Shown here: positions 9,039 to 16,740 of the stretch, in pieces
Position numbering within the stretch: the first letter of the stretch is position 1
Layout: each line of letters begins with the position of its first letter
NCBI GenBank assembly: GCA_964630925.1
Contig: CAZVZK010000027.1
Location: 1 to 64,000 of the forward strand
DNA length: 64,000 nucleotides
From: RGDT01 sp964630925
GTDB lineage: Bacteria; Planctomycetota; Planctomycetia; Gemmatales; Gemmataceae
Reading direction: 5' to 3'
Notes under the pieces: model-generated
What the model saw: only the letters and a program-made list of their open reading frames with translations
Databases searched by the model: none
What the model was told of the DNA's origin: nothing
Position numbers and translations under genes: made by a program

Positions 9039-9815
9039 TCAGCGGCCGGTGCGCCGCGGCGCCTCGCCGTAGGCGGGGTAGACGTACTTGCCGGTGGTCG
9101 GCTCGACCTTCAGCGACACCACGCGGTCCACGACGGGGGTCGGGACGCGCGGCAGGCCCATCGACTCGTCGCCACGCGGCATCGGCACCGGGGCGATGGG
9201 GCCGCCGTTGTAGTCGTAGGAGCCGCCCTCGTCGGCGCGGGGCATCGGCGGCGGCGCCGTGCCGCCGGAGTACGGGCGGGCCGAGACGGTGGGACGAACC
9301 TCCAACGTCCGCACCGGCGCGGCGACGGCCGCCCCGACGACGGCGCACGGGTCGTAGTAGCTGTAGCTGTACGCGGGGGCGTAGTAGCTGTAGCTCACGA
9401 CGGGGTAGCCGCCGTAGCCGTAACCGCCGAGGCCGCCGTAGGCGTACCACGGGGAGTAACCGAAGCCGCGATAGCCGTAGAAGCCGCGGTAGCCGACGTA
9501 ACCACGGTAGCCGCCCCAGTAGCCGCCCCGGTAGCCGGCGTAGTAACCGCCACGGTAGCCGCCGTAGAAGCCGCCCCGGTAGCCGGCGTAACCGCGGTAG
9601 CCGCCGTAGAAGCCGCCCCGGTAGCCGCCGTAGCCGCCCCGGTAGTAGCGCGTCTCGATGTTGCCGGCGTCGAGGTCGTCGGCGGTGGCGCCGAGCGTCT
9701 TGATGGGGGTGTCGTCGGCGTCGGGCAGCTTCAGGCGGATGACGTCGTCCGCCCTGGCCGCAGGCGCCATCAGGGCGAGGGCCACGAGGGCCGCCCCGAG
9801 CATCCTGTGGATCAT
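9039..9815 (-). CDS. Secreted Gly/Tyr/Arg-rich repeat protein
   Basis: A 258-residue exported protein. A signal peptide (about 1-22, ending APAARA) follows an ATG preceded by GGAGG with good spacing. After a short acidic linker, residues of about 55-150 are a tandem low-complexity array of GGYRGGFYGGYRGY-type units with only Gly, Tyr, Arg, Phe, Trp and Ala. The C-terminal third is Pro-rich and contains two PMPR(A/G)DE motifs. The composition resembles adhesive or RGG-like structural proteins. The array could support tyrosine cross-linking in the envelope, but this is speculation. The strong terminator indicates a monocistronic unit. Confidence 0.75.
   Translation of the reverse strand: MIHRMLGAALVALALMAPAARADDVIRLKLPDADDTPIKTLGATADDLDAGNIETRYYRGGYGGYRGGFYGGYRGYAGYRGGFYGGYRGGYYAGYRGGYWGGYRGYVGYRGFYGYRGFGYSPWYAYGGLGGYGYGGYPVVSYSYYAPAYSYSYYDPCAVVGAAVAAPVRTLEVRPTVSARPYSGGTAPPPMPRADEGGSYDYNGGPIAPVPMPRGDESMGLPRVPTPVVDRVVSLKVEPTTGKYVYPAYGEAPRRTGR
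9480..9650 (-). repeat. Tandem repeat encoding the YGGYRGG array
   Basis: Short in-frame units built from GGCGGCTAC / CGGGGCGGC / TTCTACGGC variants (minus strand) are reiterated through this stretch. The unit length varies, so slippage or unequal recombination probably changes copy number between strains. Confidence 0.7.
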
Positions 9816-9984
9816 GGCAATGCCTCCAGTTGGGGTGAAGGGTGAACACACTCGGACGGCGTGTTCCGCTGGCATGCCATCCATTGGTTATCTTACTCAG
9901 GGCGCCCCGCCGTTGTCAAATGCCCCCTTGCCCTTCCTCGGCCCCGGATACAATCGCCCTGTCACCCCACCGGAGAAACCACCC

Positions 9985-10647
9985 ATGCGCCGAACCGTCC
10001 TACCTTTCGCCGTCCTGGCGGCCCTCACCCTGTCCTCGACCCGCGCCGAGGACGCCGGTCCGATCAAGCTCTTCAACGGCGAGGACCTCAAGGGCTGGAA
10101 GACGTTCTTCAAGGGGGGCAAGAAGGCCGCCGATTGTTTCACGGTCAAGGACGGCGTCCTGGAATGCACCGGCGCGCCGCTGGGGTACATCATCACCGAG
10201 AAGGAGTACGGCGACTACAAGCTGGAGCTGGAGTGGAAGTGGGGCGAGGGCGCGAAGAAGGACAAGGTGCCCAACAGCGGCGTCCTGCTGCACGTGACCG
10301 GGGAGGACGCCATCTGGCCCAAGTGCATCGAGGCCCAGCTGATGAGCGGCAACGCCGGCGACTTCTGGCTGATGGGCGGGTCGAAGATGACGGTGGACGC
10401 CACGCGCGCCGACAAGGCCAAACCCGCACACTTCTTCAAGATGAAGACCGACACCCCCGCCGAGAAGCCGCTGGGGGAGTGGAACAAGTATGAGATCGTG
10501 TGCAAGGGCGGGGCGATCACGCTGACGGTGAACGGCGTGAAGCTCAACGAGGGGACGAAGGCCGACCTGACGAAGGGGCGGATCGCGCTGCAGTCGGAGG
10601 GCGCGCCCATCTCCTTCCGCAACGTCGTCCTGACGCCGCTGAAGTGA
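9985..10647 (+). CDS. DUF1080 (3-keto-disaccharide hydrolase-like) secreted protein
   Basis: A 220-residue exported protein with a signal peptide of about 22 residues (ending SSTRA). The single domain is DUF1080, a concanavalin-like beta-sandwich very abundant in planctomycetes. Typical signatures are IKLFNGEDLKGWKTF, VLECTG...GYIITEKEYGDYKLELEWKW, NSGVLLHV and the closing GRIALQSEGAPISFRNV. Some members hydrolyse 3-keto-disaccharides, and others are fused to dehydrogenases or sulfatases. The length is that of a single-domain member. Sugar or glycoside processing in the periplasm is inference. Confidence 0.85.
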   Translation: MRRTVLPFAVLAALTLSSTRAEDAGPIKLFNGEDLKGWKTFFKGGKKAADCFTVKDGVLECTGAPLGYIITEKEYGDYKLELEWKWGEGAKKDKVPNSGVLLHVTGEDAIWPKCIEAQLMSGNAGDFWLMGGSKMTVDATRADKAKPAHFFKMKTDTPAEKPLGEWNKYEIVCKGGAITLTVNGVKLNEGTKADLTKGRIALQSEGAPISFRNVVLTPLK

Positions 10648-10654
10648 GAGGGGC

Positions 10655-11158
10655 ATGGGCGACAACCCGTTCGTGGTGTTCACGGTGATCGCGGCGCCGG
10701 CGGTGATGACCAACGCCGCCGCGGTCATGAGCCTGACGACCTCCAACCGGCTGGCGCGGGCCGTGGACCGCTCGCGTGCGCTCGTCAACGAGCTGAAGAA
10801 GCCGGACCCGGAGGTGACGCCGGAGGACCGCTCCTTCCACGTCCGCGAGGTGGAGGCGGCCCGGCAGCGTGCCGAGCTGCTGATCCAGGCGCTGGGGGCG
10901 TTTCAGGTGGCGTTCGCCGCGTTCGCCTCTGCGACGCTCGTCGCGCTCTTCGGGGCCAGCCTCTCGCTGATGGCGCCGCAGGGGTTGGGGCACGTCGGCC
11001 TGACGCTGGTCATCGCGTGCATGGTCGTGGCCGTGGGCGGCGTGGTGATGGGGGCGCGGCTCATCATCATCGAGTCGCGGATGGCGTACCAGATCCTGCG
11101 CGAGGAGTCGGCCCACGTCGTGAGGTCGCTCATCGTCGGGCCGAAGCCCGGCGGGTAG
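10655..11158 (+). CDS. DUF2721-family membrane protein
   Basis: A 167-residue inner-membrane protein with an N-terminal hydrophobic segment (about 5-27), a charged cytoplasmic stretch with the basic SNRLARAVDRSRAL motif, and two further helices at about 82-105 and 114-137. The arrangement (helix, TSNRLxRxxDRxRxL, R..LL...L, two helices) matches DUF2721, whose function is unknown. It starts 7 bases after the DUF1080 stop and is probably in the same transcript. Confidence 0.65.
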   Translation: MGDNPFVVFTVIAAPAVMTNAAAVMSLTTSNRLARAVDRSRALVNELKKPDPEVTPEDRSFHVREVEAARQRAELLIQALGAFQVAFAAFASATLVALFGASLSLMAPQGLGHVGLTLVIACMVVAVGGVVMGARLIIIESRMAYQILREESAHVVRSLIVGPKPGG

Positions 11159-11176
11159 GGAAGGGGCGTTATTCGC

Positions 11177-11205
11177 TTGGCCTCGCGCGGCCGCGCTGGT
11201 ATCAT
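11177..11205 (+). promoter_or_regulatory. Sigma-70-type promoter of the GYF-domain gene
   Basis: TTGGCC (11177-11182), a 17-base spacer and TATCAT (11200-11205), with an extended TGG just before the -10. Transcription would start near 11212 and give a leader of about 120 bases before the ATG at 11334. Confidence 0.55.
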
Positions 11206-11333
11206 TAGAGTAGATGCTCCCCTTTCCTTTCCTGGTGCCCCTCCAGGGACGCCATCAAATCAAACCGGACCATCCTGGGACGCGCACCCCCTTACACCGA
11301 GGGGCCGCTCACACCCTACCCGCGAGGTCCGCG

Positions 11334-11828
11334 ATGGCCGTCGAGTGGTATTTCGCCCACGCAGAAGAGACACGCCAAGGCCCCTACTCCCCCGAGCAGA
11401 TGAAGGCGCTCGCCCTGTCGGGCGACATCCGGCGCACCGACACCGTCTACAAGGACGGCCTTGAAAAGGGCATCCTCGCATCCAGGGTGCAGCACCTCTT
11501 CGTCGCCGCCCCATTGGCGCCCGCCGAGGCCTCGCCGGAAGCACCTGCCCCGGCGCCGCCGCCCGCCCCGGAGCCGCCTCCGGCCAAGGCCGAGCGTCCG
11601 CCCGCGGCATACGCGCAGCGGAAACGGCGGGCGGCCTCCGGGCCGGGGGCGACGATCACCAGCCAGGACGGCGAGTACGTGCGATTCCGCAAGAAGTGCA
11701 TCACCTGCGGCTTCGAGGACTCGTCCCGCAGCATGCTCCGCATCATGCCGGGGTCGATGAAGGCGAGCTTCTTCTGCCGCAAGTGCCGCAAGAACCGCGA
11801 GGTCTGCCTCCACGGCTACCAGGACTGA
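11334..11828 (+). CDS. GYF_2 (DUF4339) domain protein with C-terminal zinc ribbon
   Basis: A 164-residue protein. Residues 1-55 form a GYF_2 domain (EWYFAHAEETRQGPYSPEQMKAL), a module that usually binds proline-rich peptides. Residues 60-95 are a Pro/Ala-rich linker. Residues 110-164 carry a zinc ribbon with CITC (122-125), CRKC (148-151) and a further Cys158. There is no signal peptide, so it is cytoplasmic, and no transmembrane segment is seen, unlike many GYF_2 proteins. The role is unknown; the zinc ribbon suggests nucleic-acid or protein binding. A promoter lies about 130 bases upstream. Confidence 0.7.
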   Translation: MAVEWYFAHAEETRQGPYSPEQMKALALSGDIRRTDTVYKDGLEKGILASRVQHLFVAAPLAPAEASPEAPAPAPPPAPEPPPAKAERPPAAYAQRKRRAASGPGATITSQDGEYVRFRKKCITCGFEDSSRSMLRIMPGSMKASFFCRKCRKNREVCLHGYQD

Positions 11829-12100
11829 GCCGGGCGCTTCACACTGGGGGGGTGGTGAGGGCGGTGCCGGACGTGCGAGCGTGGGCGGTCCGGGGCGGGG
11901 GCGCGTTCGGGGGGAAATCCGCGAGGCGGGTTGACGGCTGGCCGATTCTAGTTGTGCAAGACGCGACGCCGGTGAGCAAGACAAAGGCTGCATCGCGTTG
12001 TCCTCACGATCCGCGGGGAGCGGGGGGTGGGGTGGAGGATCGGGCCGTCGCCGGGAGTCGCGTCCCTGGCGGCATGCGTTTATCGCAGAAAGGAGTCGCG

Positions 12101-12691
12101 ATGAAGCGGATCATCGTGGTGGCCTGCACGGCCGCGTGCTTGCTGTTGGGGACCAACACCAGCCGCGCCAGCTGGGGCCATCTGACCTACAGCGGCTATC
12201 AGCCCTGGTGGAACATCTTCGCCAAGCGCTACAAGTGCCTCACCCCCGAGGAGGAGAGGCTCCAGAAGTTCTGGCACGACTACTACAGCGCCATGCGGGA
12301 CTTCTACAAGGCCCTCGACCGCATCGACTGGGTCGCCTACTACAAGAACCACGGCTACCAGATCAACGGCTGCGGGCCGTACGGCGGCGGCAACTGCGGG
12401 CGGGTGAACTACGCCCCCGTCTTCGTCAGCCCCGTCATGCAGTGGGCCATCCCCGCCGGCAGCACCGGCGGCCCGCCGGTCGGCCCCGGCCCCGGCCCGA
12501 TGCCCGGGCCCAACGGCTACCCCGGCGGGTTCCCCGGCTACGGCCCCCCGCCCGGCTACGGCCCCCCGATGGGTTACCCGATGGGTGGCCCCGGCGTCCC
12601 GATGGGCGGCCCGATGGGTGGCCCGATGGGTGGCCCGATGGGTGGCCCGATGGGTGGCCTGCCGAATCCGACGCCCGAGATGGGCAAGTGA
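12101..12691 (+). CDS. Secreted protein with C-terminal MGGP repeats
   Basis: A 196-residue exported protein that starts at an ATG behind AAAGGAG. The signal peptide spans about 1-24 (TSRASWG). The body (25-125) is aromatic-rich (WHDYYSAMRDFYKAL) with a CGPYGGGNCG pair that could form a disulfide. The C-terminal 75 residues are Pro/Gly/Met low complexity ending in five near-perfect GGPM units. I recognise it only as a type of secreted protein seen in Gemmata-like genomes. A strong terminator follows beyond a G/C-homopolymer tract. Confidence 0.65.
   Translation: MKRIIVVACTAACLLLGTNTSRASWGHLTYSGYQPWWNIFAKRYKCLTPEEERLQKFWHDYYSAMRDFYKALDRIDWVAYYKNHGYQINGCGPYGGGNCGRVNYAPVFVSPVMQWAIPAGSTGGPPVGPGPGPMPGPNGYPGGFPGYGPPPGYGPPMGYPMGGPGVPMGGPMGGPMGGPMGGPMGGLPNPTPEMGK
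12601..12660 (+). repeat. Five 12-bp tandem units GATGGGTGGCCC
   Basis: Units at 12601, 12613, 12625, 12637 and 12649 differ by at most one base from GATGGGTGGCCC and encode MGGP. Because the unit is 12 bp, copy changes keep the reading frame. Confidence 0.9.
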
Positions 12692-12719
12692 CACAACCCC
12701 CGAGGTGAGTCCAAGCGAG

Positions 12720-12864
12720 ACCCCCCTCCCCTGGGGGGGGGGGGGCGGGGGCCGGGCCGGGGCCCCCCCCCCCCCCCGGGGGCGCCCCCCCCCGGGCCCC
12801 CCCCACCCCCCCCCCCCCCCCCGGGGGGGGGGGCCCCCCGCGCCCCCCCCCCCCCACGCCCCCC
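12720..12864. repeat. G/C homopolymer low-complexity tract
   Basis: About 145 bases made almost only of runs of C and G (several runs of 8-17). No gene or codon structure is visible. It lies just before a perfect terminator hairpin. This could be a genuine G-quadruplex-prone tract or a sequencing/assembly artefact; the sequence alone cannot decide. Confidence 0.8.
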
Positions 12865-12910
12865 GCCGGGCCGGCCCTCCCCCTGGGCCGGCCCGGCTTA
12901 TTTCATTCCC
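12865..12910 (+). terminator. Strong intrinsic terminator
   Basis: A 13-bp perfect stem, GCCGGGCCGGCCC (12865-12877) with its complement (12885-12897), a 7-base loop, and then TTATTTCATTCC. It probably ends the transcript of the MGGP-repeat protein gene. Confidence 0.75.
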
Positions 12911-13036
12911 CTCTCCCATCCATCTTGCCACCTCTCCTGCCCATTTCCCGAGGTTCCTCCGCCACGCCACTCCGCCATCGGGTATGCTCCTCATGCGGCC
13001 GATCAGGCCCGTGGAACACCCCGACAAGGAGCCGTC

Positions 13037-13534
13037 ATGCACCTCCCGCGGAAGTGGCTGGCCTCGCTGGCCACCGTCGTCTGCCTGGCCGGCCTGGCCA
13101 ACGCCCAGTGCTGCCCCACCTGGCCGATCCCCCGCGCCCCCGACATGTGTGGCCCTGGCTACTACTACTGGAACTGCCAGGGCTACCTCTACGGGCCCTA
13201 CCACAACGTCTACCCGTGCTTCCCCCCCCACAACGGCTTCATCCCCGGCCCCTCGGGCGGCGGCGGAGCGCAGGCGAACCAGCACTTCATGGCCGCCATG
13301 CAGGCCTACCAGAAGCGCGGCATGATGCCGGGCTACTCCGCCATCCAGCAGCAGATGGGGCAGCAGCAGCCCGGCGGCTACCCCGGCTTCTGGACCCACC
13401 CCGCCGTCCGCAGCCCGCGCGACTTCTTCATGTACGGTGACGACCCGGCCTCCAGCCCCTATCGTTACGGCGGGGCCGGCGGCTCCCCCTCCACCACCGA
13501 CCGCGTCGTCCCGTCCTCCATGCCCGGACGGTGA
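13037..13534 (+). CDS. Secreted hypothetical protein, Cys/Tyr/Pro-rich
   Basis: A 165-residue exported protein with a clear signal peptide (LASLATVVCLAGLANA, cleavage near residue 23). The mature N-terminus is rich in Cys, Tyr and Pro (QCCPTWPIPRAPDMCG, then GPGYYYWNCQGYLYG), giving five cysteines within about 40 residues. The middle has a Gln-rich IQQQMGQQQ segment. It shares style with the preceding secreted protein (aromatic CGP/GPY motifs), suggesting a related envelope role, but no domain is recognised. Confidence 0.65.
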   Translation: MHLPRKWLASLATVVCLAGLANAQCCPTWPIPRAPDMCGPGYYYWNCQGYLYGPYHNVYPCFPPHNGFIPGPSGGGGAQANQHFMAAMQAYQKRGMMPGYSAIQQQMGQQQPGGYPGFWTHPAVRSPRDFFMYGDDPASSPYRYGGAGGSPSTTDRVVPSSMPGR

Positions 13535-13541
13535 CGTGTCT

Positions 13542-13580
13542 CCGGGCGGGTGGCGGGGGCTGAGCCCGCCGCCCACCCGG
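13542..13580 (+). terminator. Hairpin between secreted protein and receiver gene
   Basis: A 16-bp imperfect stem (arms 13542-13557 and 13565-13580). There is no T-run, and the 3' arm ends just before the ribosome-binding region of the gene at 13589. It could be a weak terminator or a structure that lowers translation of that gene. Confidence 0.35.
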
Positions 13581-13588
13581 AGTCGTCC

Positions 13589-14008
13589 ATGCCCGCGCTC
13601 CTCATCCTCGAAGATGACCCCGAGCGCACCGTCCGCTTCCTGTCGGCCGCCGCACGGATCGCCCCCCTCTGGCAGCACGTCATCTGGCCCGACGCCCGCC
13701 GGATGATCCGCGAGGCCCCGGCCTACCTCGCCGGCCCGTGCGTCCTGTCGCTCGACCACGACCTGGAGCCGGAGTCGCCCGGCGATGACCCCGGCGACGG
13801 CATGGACCTCGTCCGCTGGCTCGTCGGCCAGCCGGCCCGCCACCCGGTCATCATCCACTCCAGCAACCGCGAGCGCTCGGCCTGGATGGCCGGCGACTTC
13901 GAGCTGGCCGGCTGGCGCTGGTGGAGCGTCTACCCGCTCGGCGACGACTGGATCGAGGTGGACTGGGCGAAGCTCGTTCGGCGTCTGATGCGCCGCGTCG
14001 CCAGGTGA
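13589..14008 (+). CDS. Receiver-like protein, cyclic-phosphate-processing (cREC) type
   Basis: A 139-residue cytoplasmic protein with a receiver-like fold. The acidic cluster EDD is at 8-10, SLDHDL at 54-59, GDGMDLVRWL at 69-78, HSSN at 90-93, and then RSAWM..DFELAGW. The SLDHDL and HSSN pattern matches the stand-alone cREC family, proposed from comparative genomics to act on cyclic phosphate or nucleotide ends in RNA-repair or defence settings. It is not an ordinary response-regulator receiver: there is no DNA-binding domain or adjacent kinase. An upstream GTG (13550) is in frame but less likely. Confidence 0.6.
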   Translation: MPALLILEDDPERTVRFLSAAARIAPLWQHVIWPDARRMIREAPAYLAGPCVLSLDHDLEPESPGDDPGDGMDLVRWLVGQPARHPVIIHSSNRERSAWMAGDFELAGWRWWSVYPLGDDWIEVDWAKLVRRLMRRVAR

Positions 14009-14557
14009 AACGGGCGTAACCGGAGGGGCGGTGGGGTAGATCGGGTGGTGGTCCGCCAGGACCGAAGCCCGACCGGACGCGCTACGCCCTCACGTCGGGC
14101 TCCGTTCGGCGGGCGCCCCGCTCAACCCGACCCCCCAGGAGCCGGCCCCACGTCCCCGCGCCCCTCCGGTCACGCCCGTGTCCTCTGGCCACTCAGATCA
14201 GAGGGGAAGTGGGCTGGTTACTCGGCGCCGACTCACGCATCCAGTCACCGATAGGCGACGAGTACAGTCACCTTTCCACATGTCCAGCCGGGCGGTCGAG
14301 GGGGCTGCCGCGGGCGAGCCTGGCGCGGAGGCTGCGTATGGGGACGAGGACGGTGCGGGCTGCCTTACTTCACGTGGGAAGAGCCGGCCTCGATAGGGGC
14401 GATGATGGCGTGGAGGCGGGCGAGCTGTGGGGCGTTGCGGTAGGGGGGCGTGGAGACGCTCCCAGGGTGCGTGACGCCGGGTGCAGCGGGAGCGGAGGGG
14501 CCGGAGAGTGGGCCGCGGGAGATTCGACGGGCGGAGGGCGTCGCGGTGGGCAACCAC
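14009..14557. other. Intergenic stretch without a supported gene
   Basis: About 550 bases holding only short reading frames with no ribosome-binding sites or recognisable products. No tRNA, strong hairpin or promoter was seen. Confidence 0.5.
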
Positions 14558-14719
14558 ATGAAGGGGTGTAGTTGCCGGCGTTGCCGGAGCGGCATGCACA
14601 CGCCGACGGGTGGCAAACTGCTCCAGAAGCTCATCCGCAGTGCGCGGCGGGCGACCAAGCGGGCGTTACACAAGGGTGAGGAGCCGCCCCCATGCAAGTC
14701 CCGCGGGTGGACCGACTGA
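14558..14719 (+). CDS. Tiny Cys-rich basic protein
   Basis: A 53-residue protein beginning MKGCSCRRCRSGMHTPTGG, followed by a basic helix (LIRSARRATKRALHKGE) and a conserved-looking SRGWTD tail. The CxCRRC cluster near the N-terminus plus a long basic helix suggests a small nucleic-acid-associated protein. I recall similar short Cys-rich basic proteins from Gemmataceae, but no function is known. A GGTGGG 12 bases upstream may serve as ribosome-binding site. A terminator hairpin follows at 14771. Confidence 0.5.
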   Translation: MKGCSCRRCRSGMHTPTGGKLLQKLIRSARRATKRALHKGEEPPPCKSRGWTD

Positions 14720-14770
14720 GGCGGTTCGGGGCGGGCGCCAATGGCCCCCACTGGGTACGCCCAACAAGAG

Positions 14771-14799
14771 AGGGCCGGGCGTCAGTGACGCCCGGCCCT
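14771..14799. terminator. Bidirectional terminator hairpin
   Basis: An inverted repeat AGGGCCGGGCG / CGCCCGGCCCT (11 bp, 7-base loop) between convergent genes. The T-runs on either side are weak. Confidence 0.55.
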
Positions 14800-14820
14800 C
14801 GATACTTCCACTCTCCGCGG

Positions 14821-16161
14821 TCACGCCTCCAGCGCCCGCACCACCGCCGCCAGCGGACCGGCGATCTCTTCCGCCGCCCCCTCCGCCAGCCAGCGCTTCA
14901 GGAACGCCCGCGCCGCCGCCGCCTGCGCCCGCAGCCCCGGCGGCACCAGCGCCGGCCCCGCCGGGGCCTCGGCCTCCGGCAGCGACGGCAGGCCGGCCAA
15001 ACCCTCCTGCGCCGAGCGGGCCACCGCCTGCGCCTCGTCGCGTGCCAGCCGCGCCAGCAGCTCGCGCCCCGCCTCGCCCAGTCGGCCTAGTGCCGCCGCC
15101 ACCGCCCCGCGCACCAGCGCGTTGCCGTCACCGGCCAGACGTCCCAGGTCTGCCAGCGCCTCGCGGCCCAGGAGGTCGGCCAGCGCCGACACGGCCACCG
15201 GCCGCACGAACGCGCTGGGGTCTGCGAACGCCGTCTGCCGCACCGCTTCGGCCGCCTCGGTGTCGCCCCAGCCGGCGGCCGCCTTGAGCGCGGCGCAGCG
15301 CACCCCAGGCTGCTTGTGGCCGATGAACGCACGCACGGCGCTCATGGCGAAGCGGTAGTCCGCCGAGGTCATGAGGTACAGCAGTCGGCAGCACAGACGC
15401 TCCTCGTGCGTGCTGTCGAGCAACTGCTCCAGCAGCGGCACCAGGGCGGGGGCGGCCTCCTCGGCCTTGAGGTCGATGAGCGCCTGCACCGCCAGCCCAC
15501 GCAGCCCCACCTCCTCGCGGGCGATGCGCACCAGCAGCGGCACCGCCTCGCGCGTCTCCATCGCCACCAGCGCCGAGATCAGCTTGGCCGCCACCCCGAG
15601 CTGCGCCCTCTGCCGTCCCGCGAAGCCGCACGCCGCCTCCAGCCGCTTCAGGAGGGCGGGGGCGGCCCCGCCGTACTTGAGGCCGGCGAGGGCGGTCGCC
15701 GCCGCGACCTGGACGTGCTGCTCGGGGTGGTCGAGGAACGGTGCGATCCTCGCGCCCTCGCTGTCGGGGCCCAGCCGCCCGAGGGCGAAGATGGCGGCGT
15801 GGACCACGCAGGGGTTGCTGTCCTCCAGGCAGTTCTGGGCGTCGGGCCGGGCGGCGTCGAGACGCAGCACCCCCGCCGTCCCCAGGGCCGCCTGAACCAC
15901 GAACGGGTTCTGGTCGTAGATGGCCGCGCGGAGGGCGTCGGCCGCCGTGGCCGGGAGGGCGCCGGCGTGCCGGAGCCACTTGGCGGCCCCGGAGCGCACG
16001 AACGGGCTGCGCTCCCCGAGGAGGGACGCCAGCTCGTCGGCTGTCGGCGCGAGGGCGCCGAGCCGGGTGGCGGCGGCGGCGGAGGCGGCCTCGTCGCGGC
16101 TGGACAGGTTGGCCAGCTCCAGGGCGAGGTCAGGCAGGCGTGATTCGCGGACGGCGGCCAT
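14821..16161 (-). CDS. HEAT-repeat protein
   Basis: A 446-residue all-helical, cytoplasmic protein made of about ten HEAT/PBS-lyase-type repeats (for example SPFVRSGAAKWLRHAG, NPCVVHAAIFALGRLG, HVQVAAATALAGL, EAAPALVPLLEQLL). I take ATG 16161 because GGAGG precedes it; an ATG 13 codons further up lacks one. HEAT arrays are protein-interaction scaffolds, and this one has no catalytic domain. It lies about 160 bases downstream of the PDZ-like gene on the same strand and may share its transcript. Confidence 0.75.
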   Translation of the reverse strand: MAAVRESRLPDLALELANLSSRDEAASAAAATRLGALAPTADELASLLGERSPFVRSGAAKWLRHAGALPATAADALRAAIYDQNPFVVQAALGTAGVLRLDAARPDAQNCLEDSNPCVVHAAIFALGRLGPDSEGARIAPFLDHPEQHVQVAAATALAGLKYGGAAPALLKRLEAACGFAGRQRAQLGVAAKLISALVAMETREAVPLLVRIAREEVGLRGLAVQALIDLKAEEAAPALVPLLEQLLDSTHEERLCCRLLYLMTSADYRFAMSAVRAFIGHKQPGVRCAALKAAAGWGDTEAAEAVRQTAFADPSAFVRPVAVSALADLLGREALADLGRLAGDGNALVRGAVAAALGRLGEAGRELLARLARDEAQAVARSAQEGLAGLPSLPEAEAPAGPALVPPGLRAQAAAARAFLKRWLAEGAAEEIAGPLAAVVRALEA

Positions 16162-16320
16162 GACGGCTTCCTCCGAAATGCCCGACGGGCGGGCTGGCAA
16201 ATTGGGATGGCGGACCCCAATTGCATCGGCCCCGCCGCGCCCGCAAGAACGGCAATCCCGGCAGGGGAGGAAGGGCGGACTGGCGGGGCGGCCGTCACAG
16301 GCCGCAAAGCTTGCCCATGT

Positions 16321-16616
16321 TCACGGGGCCGTCCCCGGGGCATCCTCCAGGACGAGGCCGAGGGGGTTGGGGGGAGGTGGAAGCTGAGTGAGGCCTTCCC
16401 CCGGTTGACGACGAGGCGGCGTGTCGTCCCGCCCTCGGCGTGGTCTTTCCTGGCGCGTGTGAACAGCGCGGCGCCCCGCACCGGTGCGCCGTCGTATCTC
16501 TGGAGCAGGGCGCCGGCCCTGAGGCCGAGCCGCTCGCAAGCGGTGTCGGCGATGACGCGGGCGACGCGCACCAGCTCGAAGCCGGCGGACCATGCCGGGT
16601 AGGTGGTTTCGCTCAT
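16321..16616 (-). pseudogene. PDZ-like small protein gene with -1 frame break
   Basis: Starts at ATG 16616 (MSETTYPAWSAGFELVRVAR). The middle, LGLRAGALLQRYDGAPVRG through RRLVVNRGKASLSFHLPP, reads like a compact PDZ-type fold. The natural ending, NPLGLVLEDAPGTAP and stop, lies in the -1 frame. The switch falls exactly on a run of six C (minus strand, 16374-16369). One extra C, or a -1 slip at the heptamer C CCC CCA, gives a continuous protein of 98 residues; without it translation runs on into unrelated sequence. It may be a sequencing error, a real lesion, or programmed frameshifting. Confidence 0.6.
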
Positions 16617-16740
16617 GGCATCCTCGGACGGAGGGGCGATCAGGACACTCTCACCGCCCCGCCGCTGGATTCCCACACCCGCGCCGCCGGCCTGATCCGT
16701 AGGTTAGCTACAGACCCATTCCCACCCTGAGGCCGCACCC

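Noticed and set aside
6447..9845. A 1,132-codon plus-strand frame
   Set aside because: It is the complement of two recognisable minus-strand genes with signal peptides and a terminator. Long antisense frames are expected at this G+C content.
14045..14557. Several short frames between the receiver gene and the tiny Cys-rich gene
   Set aside because: None has a ribosome-binding site, codon character or recognisable product.
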